This document shows, one piece after another, positions 44,750 to 45,331 of a DNA stretch of 45,331 nucleotides; the stretch's first letter is position 1; every line of letters starts with the position of its first letter. Location of the stretch: IMG/VR virus record IMGVR_UViG_3300032177_000022, positions 1 through 45,331 of that record; one strand, written 5' to 3'. A model generated the notes under the pieces. The model searched no databases. It had not been told where the DNA came from and saw only the letters and a list, made by a program, of their open reading frames with translations. Made by a program: the position numbers and the translations under genes. The DNA is from a virus.

Positions 44750-45331
44750 TCAGACCAGCCTGTATCTCACGCCGTTCAGTACGATCTCGTCGGCGGGCGC
44801 GGCTGTTACACTCACAAGCATCTCTGTCCGCACGTCAACGCCGGTGCATTTCAAAAACTTCTCGGCGTCGAAGTTCGGCAGGTCGAGGAAACGCCGCTTG
44901 GTCGCGGCGTCCATCTTCGCCCATGCCAGGGGGAACGCCTCCTGCACTGTGCGACAGAGAATCCGCAGGAAGCCGCCAGTCGTTTTATGCGCCGGGGCGT
45001 ACGCCTTCTCGGCGTCAGTCATCTGGTCCACAGGCACCCACTCACAACCCATCGGCAGTTCGATGTAAGGAATGAGACCCTCCGCCTCTTCCCACGTGCC
45101 GTTGAATGGTTTGTCAAAGAAAGAGGGCGCGGGCGTTTCGGCGCAGAAGTTGCCGGAGTTCCGGTTGCCGGAGTTCCAGTTGCCGGAGTTCCAGTCGCCG
45201 GAGTTCCGGTTGCCGGAGTTCCGGTTGCCAGAGTTCCAGTTGCCGGAGTTCCGGCTGCCGGAGTTCAGGTCGCCGGAGTTCAGGTCGCCGGAGTTCCGGC
45301 TGCCGGAGTTCAGGTCGCCGGAGTTCAGGTC
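44750..45331 (-). CDS. NSG-pentapeptide-repeat phage protein, C-terminal 193 residues, 5-prime partial
   Basis: The frame is open from the right edge to the stop at 44750 with no start in the window. The first 12 repeats read D/N-x-N-S-G (DLNSG, SRNSG, NWNSG, NRNSG), then NFCAETPAPSFFDKPFNGTW and a conserved domain (PMGCEWVPVDQMTDAEK, THKTTGGFLRI-type segment, FLDLPNFDAEKFLKCTGVDV). Pentapeptide-like arrays joined to this domain occur in several phages, and the array may form a right-handed beta-helix. It is the first gene seen on the recombination operon, so its promoter lies outside or across a circular junction. Confidence 0.8.
   Translation of the reverse strand, partial: DLNSGDLNSGSRNSGDLNSGDLNSGSRNSGNWNSGNRNSGNRNSGDWNSGNWNSGNRNSGNFCAETPAPSFFDKPFNGTWEEAEGLIPYIELPMGCEWVPVDQMTDAEKAYAPAHKTTGGFLRILCRTVQEAFPLAWAKMDAATKRRFLDLPNFDAEKFLKCTGVDVRTEMLVSVTAAPADEIVLNGVRYRLV
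45150..45331. repeat. 15-bp tandem repeat at the right edge
   Basis: About twelve copies of a TTGCCGGAGTTCCGG-type unit code for the NSG pentapeptides. Towards the edge a 45-bp higher-order unit (SRNSG-DLNSG-DLNSG) is repeated almost exactly, a likely reason for the sequence to end here. Confidence 0.95.

Noticed and set aside
45150-45331. CRISPR-like array
   Set aside because: The period is 15 bp without spacers, and it encodes an in-frame pentapeptide array.
1-45331. Integrase, repressor, attachment site, tRNA or rRNA genes
   Set aside because: None was recognised on either strand, so no claim of a prophage or temperate lifestyle is made.

Overview
The window is most likely a nearly complete genome of a tailed double-stranded DNA phage with a siphovirus-type tail. 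It carries a large terminase, a portal, a capsid gene fused to its protease, a tape-measure gene preceded by a frameshifted tail-assembly chaperone, a DnaB-type helicase with a replisome-organiser-like partner, and a RecT/exonuclease recombination module. The DNA is GC-rich. Most start codons follow AGGAG-type ribosome binding sites, and many genes overlap by ATGA, GTGA or TTGA, which indicates tight translational coupling. No integrase, repressor, tRNA, rRNA or CRISPR array was recognised, so the lifestyle is undetermined. The host cannot be named from the sequence; a GC-rich environmental bacterium (perhaps Planctomycetota-like, a weak guess) would fit.

Layout. (1) Positions 1-442: the start of a leftward transcript driven by a near-consensus sigma70-type promoter (442-415). 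(2) Positions 526-951: one rightward gene for a secreted 3D-domain, probably peptidoglycan-acting, protein. (3) About 1028-34998: one very long leftward transcript. Read in its own direction, from right to left, it runs: accessory nucleic-acid/nucleotide island (frameshifted DNA methyltransferase, ASCH-like protein, two radical-SAM proteins, HNH nuclease, deoxyribosyltransferase-like protein), replisome organiser, DnaB helicase, RusA resolvase, terminase, zinc-ribbon protein, head-joining protein, portal, protease-capsid fusion, decoration and structural proteins, trypsin-like protease, candidate lysis or membrane cassette, HNH homing endonuclease, receptor-binding-type proteins, tail proteins, tape measure, distal tail proteins, glycosyltransferase, and a terminator at 979-946. 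A near-consensus promoter at 35183-35156 heads it. (4) Positions 35184-35550: a control region with three 16-bp dyad sites spaced by two helical turns. (5) Positions 35551-40090: a rightward operon of small genes with two AAA+ ATPases, one clamp-loader-like and one RuvB-like with a zinc ribbon, closed by a terminator at 40190-40227. (6) Positions 45331-40262: a leftward recombination operon (repeat protein, SMC/Rad50-like ATPase, alpha-CTD-like helix-hairpin-helix protein, Fe-S PD-(D/E)XK exonuclease, RecT).

The right edge of the window lies inside a 15-bp tandem repeat. The open frame there continues in phase into the partial gene at the left edge. If the molecule is circular or terminally redundant, the promoter at 442 would drive the whole recombination operon, and the roughly 45.3-kb window would be the complete genome.

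The features most worth following are: a textbook minus-1 frameshift signal in the tail chaperone; the RuvB-like ATPase, with a RusA resolvase elsewhere and no RuvA; the accessory island, whose gene junctions are repeated almost exactly and look like cassette linkers; the triple operator; and a methyltransferase interrupted by one base at its catalytic motif.
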